Positions 14,050 to 21,188 of a stretch of 22,934 nt of DNA are shown here, in pieces. Within the stretch, counting starts at the first letter, position 1. Every line of letters starts with the position of its first letter. Origin of the DNA: an uncultured Subdoligranulum sp. (GTDB lineage: Bacteria > Bacillota > Clostridia > Oscillospirales > Ruminococcaceae); contig UQZO01000025.1 of NCBI GenBank assembly GCA_900545545.1, positions 1-22,934 of the forward strand. The letters run 5' to 3'. The notes under the pieces were generated by a model. The model did no database searches. It had not been told where the DNA came from and was given only the letters and a program-made list of their open reading frames with translations. The position numbers and the translations under genes were made by a program.

Positions 14050-14090
14050 ACCACCGCCTGCTTTAGCAGGTGGTGAGTAAGTGCGCCCTT
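14050..14090 (+). other. oriT: Origin of transfer with IncQ/R1162-like nic motif
   Basis: An imperfect inverted repeat (ACCA/TGGT at 14050-14053 and 14071-14074; CCTGCT/AGCAGG at 14057-14062 and 14065-14070, loop TT) is followed 3 bases later by TAAGTGCGCCCTT (14078-14090). The same arrangement, an inverted repeat then a (G/A)TGCGCCCT nic, is known from R1162/RSF1010-type oriT sites, where the cut falls between G and C of GCG-CCC. By analogy the nick would be between 14085 and 14086 on the plus strand. The relaxase next door has the matching R1162-type N-terminus. Transfer would then start rightward, so the relaxase gene would enter last. Confidence 0.85.
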
Positions 14091-14095
14091 CGGGA

Positions 14096-14134
14096 TAAAA
14101 AAGAGGAAGGCCCCCGGTTTCCCGGAGACCTCCC
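14096..14134 (-). terminator. Terminator after the DUF3847-type gene
   Basis: On the minus strand a GC-rich stem with a GAAA loop (GTCTCCGG/CCGGGGGCC region) is followed by TCTTTTTT. It lies just after the 14143 stop and before oriT, so it isolates oriT from incoming transcription. Confidence 0.75.
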
Positions 14135-14142
14135 CGCCGTTT

Positions 14143-14349
14143 TCAATCGTGCCCTGCCAGCTTCCGCCGCAGGTATTCTTCCAGATTGTCAAGCCCTACC
14201 GCCTGTACTTCCGGCAGCACTTTTTCCAGTACAGCGCCCTCCTGAATGAGCCGCCTTGTCCGGGCTTTTCGCTCCTTCACCCGGTCCCGTGCCTGGGCTT
14301 CCTCCAAGCGGTGCTTCGCCTGCAACAGTTTCTTTTCTTCATCTGTCAT
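14143..14349 (-). CDS. DUF3847-type small mobilisation-linked protein
   Basis: A 68-residue, highly charged helical protein with RBS GGAGGT before the ATG. Residues about 1-35 are heptad-like (EEKKLLQAKHRLEEAQARD), then KARTRRLIQEGAVLEKVLP. As I recall, this pattern is typical of DUF3847 proteins encoded next to MobA/MobL relaxases in Firmicute elements. It has the size and character of a MobC-like oriT accessory protein and lies between oriT and the HTH gene. No function is proven. It is four bases downstream of the preceding gene, so both share one transcript that ends at the terminator before oriT. Confidence 0.8.
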   Translation of the reverse strand: MTDEEKKLLQAKHRLEEAQARDRVKERKARTRRLIQEGAVLEKVLPEVQAVGLDNLEEYLRRKLAGHD

Positions 14350-14353
14350 GGAT

Positions 14354-14563
14354 TTACCTCCGCTTCTGCCAGATCAGGTCATAGCCCAGCACATCGGCCA
14401 GCTCCACAACTTCCTTATAGCGGATAGATTCCCGCTGGAGCTTGGCCGACAGGTTGGAAACGCTGTCCGACCAGTCGTATTCCTCATGGAGCCGGTCAAC
14501 TACCTCCTGCATGGTGTATCCCGTCCGGACGATCTGTGCCTTAATTTCGTTGCGTACCGTCAT
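14354..14563 (-). CDS. Small HTH-like protein
   Basis: A 69-residue protein starting at the ATG preceded by TAGGAGGA; an upstream in-frame ATG would read through terminator-adjacent sequence and lacks an RBS. The sequence (VRNEIKAQIVRTGYTMQEVV, then a Ser/Asn-rich turn and YKEVVELADVLGYDLIW) looks like a compact helix-turn-helix of the Xre type, the last part resembling the recognition-helix end and final helix of Xre domains. It may resemble DUF6471, but I am not sure. It is the first gene of the pair with the DUF3847-type protein and sits 30 bases after a strong terminator. It could regulate mobilisation genes or bind near oriT. Confidence 0.75.
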   Translation of the reverse strand: MTVRNEIKAQIVRTGYTMQEVVDRLHEEYDWSDSVSNLSAKLQRESIRYKEVVELADVLGYDLIWQKRR

Positions 14564-14592
14564 TATCAAAAATCCTCCTAAATTTACCTGAT

Positions 14593-14634
14593 AAAAAAGC
14601 GAAGCAGGTATGCCCTCTGGCATAACCGCTTCGC
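14593..14634 (-). terminator. Terminator or attenuator just before the HTH gene
   Basis: On the minus strand arms GCGAAGC (14634-14628) and GCTTCGC (14605-14599) enclose a second stem (GGTTATGCC/GGCATACC with one bulge, loop AGAG or similar) and are followed by TTTTTT. It is only about 30 bases before the HTH start codon, leaving no room for a downstream promoter, so it may act as an attenuator for the HTH-DUF3847 pair. It is the main recognisable signal in the 14564-14956 gene-free stretch. Confidence 0.8.
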
Positions 14635-14742
14635 TGTGTCGTGCAAAATCTCCTTGTCACCAAATCCGTTCAGAATTGCCGGTGTGATGTCCTGTCCATA
14701 AGCCGCACCTTCCGACTTTTCCGTTCCGTGTGACTTGGCTTG

Positions 14743-14802
14743 AAACCGTGCATTTTCCCATGATTCCATGTACCCGGTTCACCGGAGCGAGAAGCACGGT
14801 TT
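14743..14802. repeat. Long-range inverted repeat in the leader
   Basis: Arms AAACCGTGC (14743-14751) and GCACGGTTT (14794-14802) enclose 42 bases that include the small repeat CCGGT/ACCGG (14774-14785). It lies upstream of the attenuator on the minus strand and could be a structured leader element or a protein site. Confidence 0.5.
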
Positions 14803-14906
14803 CGCAAAATGATTTCTTCCAACCGTCAAATACTTTTCGATTCCCACTTGCCTTGATTTAGCATGGGGATTTGACCGGTGATTCTGACTGCCATAGCCGC
14901 CGAATT

Positions 14907-14936
14907 GCTATAAAAGGGAGAACAAGGGTCAATCAA
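14907..14936 (-). promoter_or_regulatory. Weak candidate promoter for the HTH-DUF3847 leader
   Basis: On the minus strand TTGATT (14936-14931) and TATAGC (14912-14907) are 18 bases apart, just after the helicase stop. If used, it would give a leader of more than 300 bases before the HTH gene. A weak match, assigned by eye. Confidence 0.3.
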
Positions 14937-14938
14937 AG

Positions 14939-15002
14939 CGTACGTACGTACACGGTTCAGCGCCGCCATTCCTCCGGCACATCTTCCGGTACGTACGTAC
15001 GC
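14939..15002. repeat. Inverted pair of TACG-repeat motifs at the helicase 3' end
   Basis: GCGTACGTACGTAC (14939-14952) and GTACGTACGTACGC (14989-15002) are exact inverted copies, each nearly self-complementary. The right copy is inside the last codons of the helicase gene; the left copy is past its stop. The spacing of 36 bases would place both on nearly the same face of the helix. Confidence 0.85.
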
Positions 15003-16336
15003 ATCGAATCACCGGAAAACACTGATATATGATTTCTCACCAGCACCTCAATCCCCAAAAAGCCACGCACCCGCCGTCCGGCTGCGTTGGTCACATTGTT
15101 GCAGTATTCCAGATTGTAACGGCTCTGGCAGGCGATCAGGGCTTCGCTGAAGCTACGGGGTTTCAGGGCGGGCAGGTTGTTCTCGGTGCAGTAAATCTGG
15201 TATGCCTCGTACAGTTCTTTGGAGCTGGCAGATAGATCGGCTTTCAGGCGAACATACCCGTCAGAATCCAGAAAATCATAGACATTGTTGTTGTCCCGTT
15301 TGACTGATTCCCGGTTTTCTCTGGTGCGGTCACTTTCGGTGAACTTGAAGTTATTAGCGGCCAGCCGCTGCAATCCCTCAAAAGCCCACAGCAGAATACC
15401 CTCCACCTCGGCCTTCATCTTTTCGGCAAGGTCAGGATCATCCACACGGCCAGCCGGTTTTTCTTTCGTGGTCAGCACCAACTGGCGGCGGTAAAATCCG
15501 TCGCTCCGGTCAAACAGGGCCTGCAAATCTCCGTTGGAGAAGGCCAGCAGCCGGGCGCACATCCATCCCTGATAGCTCTGCTTGCCCTTGCGCTCCAAAT
15601 CCATCTTGCCCTGGGCAGTGACGATGGATTTCACATAGTTGGTCTGGCGCAGGGCCTCCATTCGCATATCGTCATCTACGCACAGGAGGATATGTTCCAG
15701 GTCAGCACGGGCAAATCGGTTCTCGGATATTTTTCCGATGCTGCCGTCCTTCATGTTGGAACCGAACAAAGTTCCCAGCACAGCGCCGATTTGCGACTTG
15801 CCCTCGCCGCCGCCGCCCTTAATGACCATCATCCTTTGTCCCTTGTTGCTGGGAATCAGGCAGTAGCCGATATATTCCTGCAAGGTGGGGATGTCCTCCG
15901 GGTAGAGCAGACCATCCAGAAATTGCAGCCAGAGGACAGGTTGTGGAGCATTGGGGTTATAGGCCACCGGGAAACGGTTGCGGACGATTTTCGGCTTTCC
16001 CTTCGCAAAAGTTCCATTCAGAAAAAGCGTCCCGTTGGAAAAATGAATCCGATCCGGCTCCGGGGGAAAATCCTCCACCAGTGCTGCCAGTTTCATCAGC
16101 TCCACAATGTTGCTGATTTTGCGGGGAATGTTGCTGACCGCACAGCATTTCAGTTCCTCAAAAATCTCTCCCCGCAGGGGCAGTTCGTCGGTCACACGGC
16201 CTTCGGGCGTAAAAAAAGCCCCGTTTGTGAAGATGATCTTATGCGTCTGCAAGAACTCCTCACAAAACAGGGCTTCGTTGATGCTTTTGCCATCGAACCA
16301 GACGGGCATCCCGTCAAGCTGCGCTTTGTTTTTCAT
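14957..16336 (-). CDS. D5/P4-type replicative helicase
   Basis: A 459-residue SF3-like helicase. Walker A is GGGGEGKS at 174-181, Walker B is ILLCVDDD at 216-223, and FANGD-like sensor sequence (LLAFSNGDLQALFDRSDGFYRR) follows around 270-290. The N-terminal 130 residues match the D5 N-terminal region, and the last roughly 100 residues (YEAYQIYCTENNLPAL) match the winged-helix end seen in phage and plasmid primase-helicases. It overlaps the upstream CHC2 gene by 23 bases and has RBS AAGGAGGA. Together they make a split primase-helicase, which would unwind and prime DNA of the excised or transferred element. The C-terminus is encoded by a TACG repeat. Confidence 0.93.
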   Translation of the reverse strand: MKNKAQLDGMPVWFDGKSINEALFCEEFLQTHKIIFTNGAFFTPEGRVTDELPLRGEIFEELKCCAVSNIPRKISNIVELMKLAALVEDFPPEPDRIHFSNGTLFLNGTFAKGKPKIVRNRFPVAYNPNAPQPVLWLQFLDGLLYPEDIPTLQEYIGYCLIPSNKGQRMMVIKGGGGEGKSQIGAVLGTLFGSNMKDGSIGKISENRFARADLEHILLCVDDDMRMEALRQTNYVKSIVTAQGKMDLERKGKQSYQGWMCARLLAFSNGDLQALFDRSDGFYRRQLVLTTKEKPAGRVDDPDLAEKMKAEVEGILLWAFEGLQRLAANNFKFTESDRTRENRESVKRDNNNVYDFLDSDGYVRLKADLSASSKELYEAYQIYCTENNLPALKPRSFSEALIACQSRYNLEYCNNVTNAAGRRVRGFLGIEVLVRNHISVFSGDSMRTYVPEDVPEEWRR

Positions 16337-16934
16337 GGGCGCTATCCTCCTTTTTCAGCCTGTTCAGCCGTTCCTCCAAACCGGCAATCAGACCGTCCTT
16401 GTTCAGCATTTCTACGATTTTTACCCGCTGTTCCAGTTCGGCGGCAATGAGCAAATCCGCCAAATACTCCACATAGTCCAGCATCTGGCAGGCTTCTACA
16501 AATCGGTCATCCAGAACATCTTCCGACGTCTTGGGTGCGTACTGCACCTTCCAGCTTTCCAGAAGATGCAGATAATCACACAGCACCCGCAGACAGCGCA
16601 CTTCCTCCTGCCGGTATGCTTTCAGCAGAGGACGCTCCGGTTTGGGCAGGGCAGCCGCCGCAGGGGGCTTGTCCGGGTTAATCCCAAAATCCTGTGCCAG
16701 CTTCTGCGCTGCCTCGTAACTGCTCAGGCCAAACAGCCTTGCCACAAGGTCGATCACATCGCCGTTGGCTCCGCAGCCGAAGCAGTAAAAATACTTCTCA
16801 TTCAGCTTCATGCTGGGGTGTCGGTCCTCATGGAACGGACATCTGCACATCCCGTTTCGGTTGACTTGCAGCCCATAGTGTTCCGCCGCATCCGGCACAC
16901 AAATATTCTGTTTTACCAGTTCAAAGAGTGTCAT
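16314..16934 (-). CDS. CHC2 zinc-finger primase-like protein
   Basis: A 206-residue protein whose first 75 residues are a DnaG-type CHC2 zinc finger: CPFHEDRHPSM (Cys32, His35) and FYCFGCGANGD (Cys51, Cys54), followed by DVIDLVARLFG. The remainder is helical and lacks a recognisable TOPRIM catalytic domain, so it is probably a DNA-recognition subunit rather than a full primase. It directly precedes and overlaps the helicase gene, an arrangement usual in Firmicute integrative elements. A terminator upstream separates it from the recombinase gene, so it must start from a promoter in or near 16935-16958 or from read-through. Confidence 0.92.
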   Translation of the reverse strand: MTLFELVKQNICVPDAAEHYGLQVNRNGMCRCPFHEDRHPSMKLNEKYFYCFGCGANGDVIDLVARLFGLSSYEAAQKLAQDFGINPDKPPAAAALPKPERPLLKAYRQEEVRCLRVLCDYLHLLESWKVQYAPKTSEDVLDDRFVEACQMLDYVEYLADLLIAAELEQRVKIVEMLNKDGLIAGLEERLNRLKKEDSAHEKQSAA

Positions 16935-16958
16935 GAAAATCCCTCCGTTTCAGGGCAT

Positions 16959-16995
16959 AAAAAAGCGGCCTGCCCGGTTTGTTGGGGCAGGCCGC
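16959..16995 (-). terminator. Terminator after the recombinase gene
   Basis: On the minus strand a perfect 11-base stem (GCGGCCTGCCC / GGGCAGGCCGC) with a 9-base loop is followed by TTTTTT. It lies 5 bases past the recombinase stop codon and before the CHC2 gene. Confidence 0.9.
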
Positions 16996-17000
16996 AGTCT

Positions 17001-18920
17001 TTATGCAGTTTGTGATGTTTCCGTTTCTTTGGCTTTCCGCTTTTCCTGCCGGTAGAACTTCTCCCGGCAGGCGGGTTTGCAGAATTTAGCGTTGGGGCGG
17101 ACAGACTGGAACGGCTCCCCGCAGCACTGGCACACCAGCTGGTACGGTTCACCCGGAACGATCAGCCCCTCGGCAATCTTCTGTTTGCGCTCTTTCTGGC
17201 GCAGATACTTTTCATGGTCACGGATGCGCTTCTGGCGGCGCTTTTCCTCCGCAGCCAGTTCTTCCTCGGTGGGTTCGGGCATGGGCACTTCAAACTTCCC
17301 GATGAAATTCAGATAAATCTCAATTTCCTGCACCCGCTCCCCGGTGCTTCTGTCCGGGGCATGAACCAGAATTTTCTCCACAAATTCATGGATCATAGGG
17401 GCGGTCAGCTCGGTGAAATCCGTATATTTCTGTGCCAGCGCCAGAAAGTGGCTGGCACGGTCGGTATCCTCGTGAAATTGGTCCAACTGTGCCTGCTCGG
17501 ATGCAAGCAGCTGTTCCAGCTCCGCCTGTTCCTTTTCATATTCGGCACACAGCAGCTCGAACCGTTTTTCCTCCAACTTGCCCATGGCATAGGTTTCGTA
17601 TAGCTTTTTAATCAGCACATCCAGCTCGGCGCTGCGCTTGCGCTCCTTGGCGACCTTGCGTTTCAGCTCCTTGGCCGCTTCCTGCTGGCGAACCTGTGAA
17701 ATGCTGCGAACTTTCTGAATAAATTCCTCCTTGTTCTGGATGGCATAGCTGGCGGTAGTGCAGATGGTTTCCAGAATCAGGGCATTCAGAGCCTTAGTGC
17801 TGACCGTGTGAGAAGAACACATCTGCGTTTCTCGCTCAAAGGTCAGGGTGTAGGTGGAGCAGCTGTAAAAATCCACAGAATATTCCCGTCCGGCCTTTTT
17901 GCGCTTGCCCCGGTGGTTATACATCTTAGCTCCGCAGTCAGCACAGAACACAAGGCCGGTCAGGGGATTGGCGATGCCGGTGGTATCTGTCCGGCGCACC
18001 GTCCGTTTCACCTGCTGGGCGAGCTGCCAGGTTTCTGGGTCAACAATGGCCTCGTGGGTGTTCTCAAAAATCAGCCAGTCGGACGGATCATTTTTTACCC
18101 GCTTATCCCGATAGGACTTCTTGGAAGAACGGAAATTGACGGTGTGCCCCATATACTCCGGCTTGGTCAGCATGGAACTGACCGTGAAGCCGTACCAGTC
18201 ATAGGGGCGGCTGGTGTCCACGGTGTTCTTCCGGCTGCCTCTGCCGTTGCGGGCCAGATAATAGGCGGGGCACTCCACCTTTTCCTGTGTGAGTATCTTG
18301 GAAATCTCATAGGGGCCGTGCCCCTCCACCGCAAGCCGGAAGATTCGCCGCACCACGGCGGCGGCCTCCTCGTCTACCAGCCAGTGGTCCTTGTCCTCCG
18401 GGTCTTTTTTGTAGCCATAGATGGCGTTGTTGGTGGTGGGCTTGCCTGCCTTGCCTTTGACACGGTATGCTGCTGAAACCTTTTTGGACTGGTCACGCAG
18501 ATACCATTCGTTCATGATATTGAGAAAGGGAGCAAACTCGCCGCTGTCCTGTTCCTCGCTGTCAATGTTATTGGCGACAGCAACAAAATGAACCCCATTC
18601 TGCCGGAACATTACCTCGGTGTAAAAGCCGGTTTGCAGGTAGTTTCTGCCGATCCGACTTAGGTCCTTACACAGCAAGTGGGCCACCCTTCCCGCCTCAA
18701 TGTCCGCCACAAGGCGCTTCCATGCGGGACGGTCAAAGTTGCCGCCGGACCACCCATCGTCTGTGTAGTGGACGATATTGGTGTAGCCCCGCTGTGCTGC
18801 ATAGCTTTCGAGATAACGTTTCTGGTTCAGAATGGAGTTCGAGTCGCCCGTGAGGTCATCGTCACGGGACAGGCGCTCATAGAGCGCAGTGATTTTTTCT
18901 TCCGTCTGTCTGTTTGCCAT
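17001..18920 (-). CDS. Large serine recombinase with C-terminal zinc finger
   Basis: A 639-residue site-specific recombinase expected to excise and integrate the element. The resolvase domain has catalytic Ser18 in YERLSRDDD, then QKRYLESYAA, YTDDGWSGGNF and the CKDLSRIGRNY block. The recombinase domain follows (GYKKDPEDKDHW, then YEISKILTQEKV), a zinc ribbon with CADCGAKM, and a long coiled coil (about 410-500). Residues about 597-618 add a C-x2-C-x13-C-x3-C finger (CQCCGEPF ... FCKPAC) and a basic tail, similar to the finger at the end of the DUF6076-like protein. It resembles TnpX-type transposon recombinases and is co-transcribed after tnpW (one base apart, RBS GAAAGGAG). att sites cannot be assigned within the window. 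Confidence 0.95.
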   Translation of the reverse strand: MANRQTEEKITALYERLSRDDDLTGDSNSILNQKRYLESYAAQRGYTNIVHYTDDGWSGGNFDRPAWKRLVADIEAGRVAHLLCKDLSRIGRNYLQTGFYTEVMFRQNGVHFVAVANNIDSEEQDSGEFAPFLNIMNEWYLRDQSKKVSAAYRVKGKAGKPTTNNAIYGYKKDPEDKDHWLVDEEAAAVVRRIFRLAVEGHGPYEISKILTQEKVECPAYYLARNGRGSRKNTVDTSRPYDWYGFTVSSMLTKPEYMGHTVNFRSSKKSYRDKRVKNDPSDWLIFENTHEAIVDPETWQLAQQVKRTVRRTDTTGIANPLTGLVFCADCGAKMYNHRGKRKKAGREYSVDFYSCSTYTLTFERETQMCSSHTVSTKALNALILETICTTASYAIQNKEEFIQKVRSISQVRQQEAAKELKRKVAKERKRSAELDVLIKKLYETYAMGKLEEKRFELLCAEYEKEQAELEQLLASEQAQLDQFHEDTDRASHFLALAQKYTDFTELTAPMIHEFVEKILVHAPDRSTGERVQEIEIYLNFIGKFEVPMPEPTEEELAAEEKRRQKRIRDHEKYLRQKERKQKIAEGLIVPGEPYQLVCQCCGEPFQSVRPNAKFCKPACREKFYRQEKRKAKETETSQTA

Positions 18921-18921
18921 A

Positions 18922-19125
18922 TCAGGCGCTCCTTTCAGACGGACGGCTCATTTGTGGCAGTTCCATTATACCACATTCCGGCTGGTTTGCCAGCCCGTCA
19001 TTGCGGATCAGCCGCAGAATTTTATCTTCCATCGTTTCCTCGGCGGTTTCACTGAGGTAGACACGAACTTTATAGGTGGTGTTGCCAATGTGCCGGGTCA
19101 GAAACACGGCATTTTTATCTGCCAT
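18922..19125 (-). CDS. tnpW: Transposon-encoded TnpW-type protein
   Basis: A 67-residue protein with FLTRHIGNTTYKVRVYLSET and MEDKILRLIRND, the pattern of the TnpW family first named in Tn4451-like clostridial transposons. RBS AAGAGAGG precedes the ATG. It lies one base upstream of the recombinase gene, so the two form one operon. Its role is not established; position suggests an accessory or regulator of the recombinase. Confidence 0.85.
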   Translation of the reverse strand: MADKNAVFLTRHIGNTTYKVRVYLSETAEETMEDKILRLIRNDGLANQPECGIMELPQMSRPSERSA

Positions 19126-19387
19126 AGAACCTCTCTTTCTTGCGCTTTCGGCGCATCCGGTGTATACTGTTGTTATAGTTCCGTTTTTTGTAACCTGCGA
19201 TTGTGTTACTCATTTTTTGTGTTGAGCCTGTACATGGCGAGTGCCCCCTTTCTCCTGCGTGAACGAGCAAATGTAACCCAAGTAACTTGTTTTTAGATTA
19301 CTCTTTCACTAATAGGAGGAATCCGGGGTGCAAAACGGAACCATTTTTGAAAAATCGCAAAATATTTTTTTGAAAAGAGGTGGGGTC
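19126..19387. promoter_or_regulatory. Divergent control region with four GTAAC boxes
   Basis: This 262-base gap separates tnpW-recombinase (minus) from the sigma-like gene (plus). GTAAC at 19190-19194 and GTTAC at 19205-19209 form an inverted pair 10 bases apart; GTAAC recurs at 19273-19277 and 19282-19286 as a direct pair. The last roughly 80 bases are AT-rich. Promoters for both directions must be here, but no near-consensus one stands out. Confidence 0.45.
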
Positions 19388-20236
19388 ATGGCGTATCTGT
19401 CTGATGACGAGCTTCTGGATACCGAGGGTGGCTTCACCGGATGGGACGATGAGACAGGCGCTGGGACGGAGGAAACGCTGGAACAGGCGCTTGCGGAAGA
19501 ACGTCTGGCTGAGCTGGAAAATGAGTTGGAGCAGGACGAACATCCCATCGACTATGAAGCGGAACTGGAGAGCGAGGAAGAAGAATCCGCCCCAGTCAGC
19601 GAAAAGCGGCTGAAACGGGAGATTCGGGCCGAGGCCATACGGCGGCTGGAGGAAGCAGCACGCACGGAGAAGGATTTCCGGGCCGTGGTGGAGGAATGGA
19701 ACAAGCTGGACCGGAACCGGGAGCGCCGGGAACGGGACCACGAAAACCTCCGTGGGGATGTGCCGCTGGAATATCAGGCGGTGCCGGAACCTAAGCTCAT
19801 TCCCCGCTGGATGAACAACCCCTCATACCGGCAGCTGATGGCCGGGAACTTTCTGGACATCCTGTTTGACTGCCCCTATGAGATGCACAACCTCACTGCC
19901 GACGCCTTTATTTCCCGCATGGTGGAAGAACTGAGCGAGGAACACAAGGAGGTTTTGTATTTCCTCTCTTTGCGGTTGTACAGCACCACCAGGCTTGCCG
20001 CTGTGCGTGGGCAGTCTGACCGCAATATCCGCAAGCTGCGAAAGACCATCCACAAGAAATTGCAGCGCCAGATGTATGACCATCTGTGCGGCAAACAGGA
20101 GCATGGCGGCAGCCTGACCTTGCGGGAACGCCATTTTTTGGAGAAATACTCGAAAATCGCAAAGAAACAGGGCAAGGATGCCGTGATCCGGCGGGAGAAC
20201 AAGACCAAGCGCAGAAAAAAGAAAAACCACCCCTGA
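19388..20236 (+). CDS. Sigma-70 region 4-like HTH protein of the element
   Basis: A 282-residue protein; ATG 19388 follows AGAGGTGGG, and the earlier in-frame ATG at 19328 has no good RBS. The first 75 residues are very acidic (EQALAEERLAELENELEQ). The middle is a charged helical stretch. Near 180-235 lies MVEELSEEHKEVLYFLSLRL followed by LAAVRGQSDRNIRKLRKTI, the shape of a sigma-70 region 4 helix-turn-helix. Regions 2 and 3 are absent, so it is unlikely to be a complete sigma factor. The tail is Lys/Arg-rich. Similar proteins accompany recombinases in many Firmicute elements as I recall. It probably controls genes of the element. Confidence 0.75.
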   Translation: MAYLSDDELLDTEGGFTGWDDETGAGTEETLEQALAEERLAELENELEQDEHPIDYEAELESEEEESAPVSEKRLKREIRAEAIRRLEEAARTEKDFRAVVEEWNKLDRNRERRERDHENLRGDVPLEYQAVPEPKLIPRWMNNPSYRQLMAGNFLDILFDCPYEMHNLTADAFISRMVEELSEEHKEVLYFLSLRLYSTTRLAAVRGQSDRNIRKLRKTIHKKLQRQMYDHLCGKQEHGGSLTLRERHFLEKYSKIAKKQGKDAVIRRENKTKRRKKKNHP

Positions 20237-20267
20237 TAATTGGGACGATTAAGGAGAAAGGGCGTGT

Positions 20268-21188
20268 ATGATGAAAAATTTATTTGAACAATCCCGTTCC
20301 CATTGGGTGCGGTACGATCATTATGAGCTGAAAACAGCGGAAGATGGCAAGCGGTATATCACCCCCAGCAAGAGCGCAAAGCCGGACGTCTACAATCCGC
20401 TGAAAGAGGTCCCCAACATTGTGCTGGATGCGCTGAATGTGGGGATGCTGATGATGGGACGCAAGCCGGAAGCAGAAGTGGAAAAGGCGGTAATGGAGTT
20501 TATCACCCGGTACGGCCTGCTGGGGCTGATGACCGCCCTGCCCACCACGCCGTCCTTTATGGACTATGAGGCGGTATACCTGCCCAAAAACCACTTCATT
20601 AAGGAAGAATCCATGGCGACAGACAAATACCTGTCCCTGTTTTATCCTTTTGACCAGCTGGACTTGGTGAAGAAAGGCATAGAATCCACATGGAATGTGT
20701 CCGGTGACCGGACGATGATTGCCCTGACCATGACCTTCATGGACGAGCCGATGGCGAAAAACATGAGCTTCCAGCGGGAATATGCGGAACCCTACGAGTG
20801 GGTTGCTCAACAGTTCAAGGACTGGGCCTTTACGCTGACCACTGCCTTTTTCTACTACAATGACTATGATTTCATGGGCGAGGACGAACGGGGGCTGCAC
20901 CGCAAGGCTATGGCCGCATTTGGCGGGATTGCCCCCACCTACCACATTGAGCTGCTGGATAAGCCCACCATTTACTGGGATTTTCACTCCCTGCTGCTGG
21001 GTATCCAGATGATGTTCAGCTTCATGCTGGTGGACGGGGAGCAGCCCCTGCGCCTGTGCAAGCACTGCCAGAAGGTGTTCCTGGGCAGCCGGTCCAACGC
21101 CGCCTTTTGCAGCCCACGGTGCAAGAACCAGTATAATGTCTACAAGAGCCGGGGAAAGAACCGGACGGATGGAGGTGACGAGGAATGA
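20268..21188 (+). CDS. DUF6076-like protein with C-terminal zinc finger
   Basis: A 306-residue protein (ATG 20268, or the next ATG at 20271), with AAGGAG upstream. Most of it (about 1-255) is a soluble alpha/beta region with no motif I can assign to an activity. The end holds a C-x2-C-x13-C-x3-C zinc finger (CKHCQKVF at 264-271, FCSPRC at 280-285) and a basic tail; I associate this layout with DUF6076. The same finger type ends the recombinase of this element. Its stop overlaps the RhuM start by four bases, so they are coupled. Function unknown; a DNA or RNA contact through the finger is likely. Confidence 0.7.
   Translation: MMKNLFEQSRSHWVRYDHYELKTAEDGKRYITPSKSAKPDVYNPLKEVPNIVLDALNVGMLMMGRKPEAEVEKAVMEFITRYGLLGLMTALPTTPSFMDYEAVYLPKNHFIKEESMATDKYLSLFYPFDQLDLVKKGIESTWNVSGDRTMIALTMTFMDEPMAKNMSFQREYAEPYEWVAQQFKDWAFTLTTAFFYYNDYDFMGEDERGLHRKAMAAFGGIAPTYHIELLDKPTIYWDFHSLLLGIQMMFSFMLVDGEQPLRLCKHCQKVFLGSRSNAAFCSPRCKNQYNVYKSRGKNRTDGGDEE

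Noticed and set aside
12496..14076. A 526-codon plus-strand frame opposite the relaxase
   Set aside because: It lies on the other strand of the well-supported relaxase gene and runs into the hairpin array; the product has no recognisable family and is a shadow of the antisense strand.
14584..14769. A 61-codon minus-strand frame in the leader region
   Set aside because: Its last codons are the stem and T-run of a terminator and no ribosome binding site precedes the ATG, so it is not called as a gene; it is mentioned only as a possible leader peptide.
19388..20236. Calling this gene a full sigma factor
   Set aside because: Only a region 4-like helix-turn-helix is visible; promoter-melting region 2 is absent.
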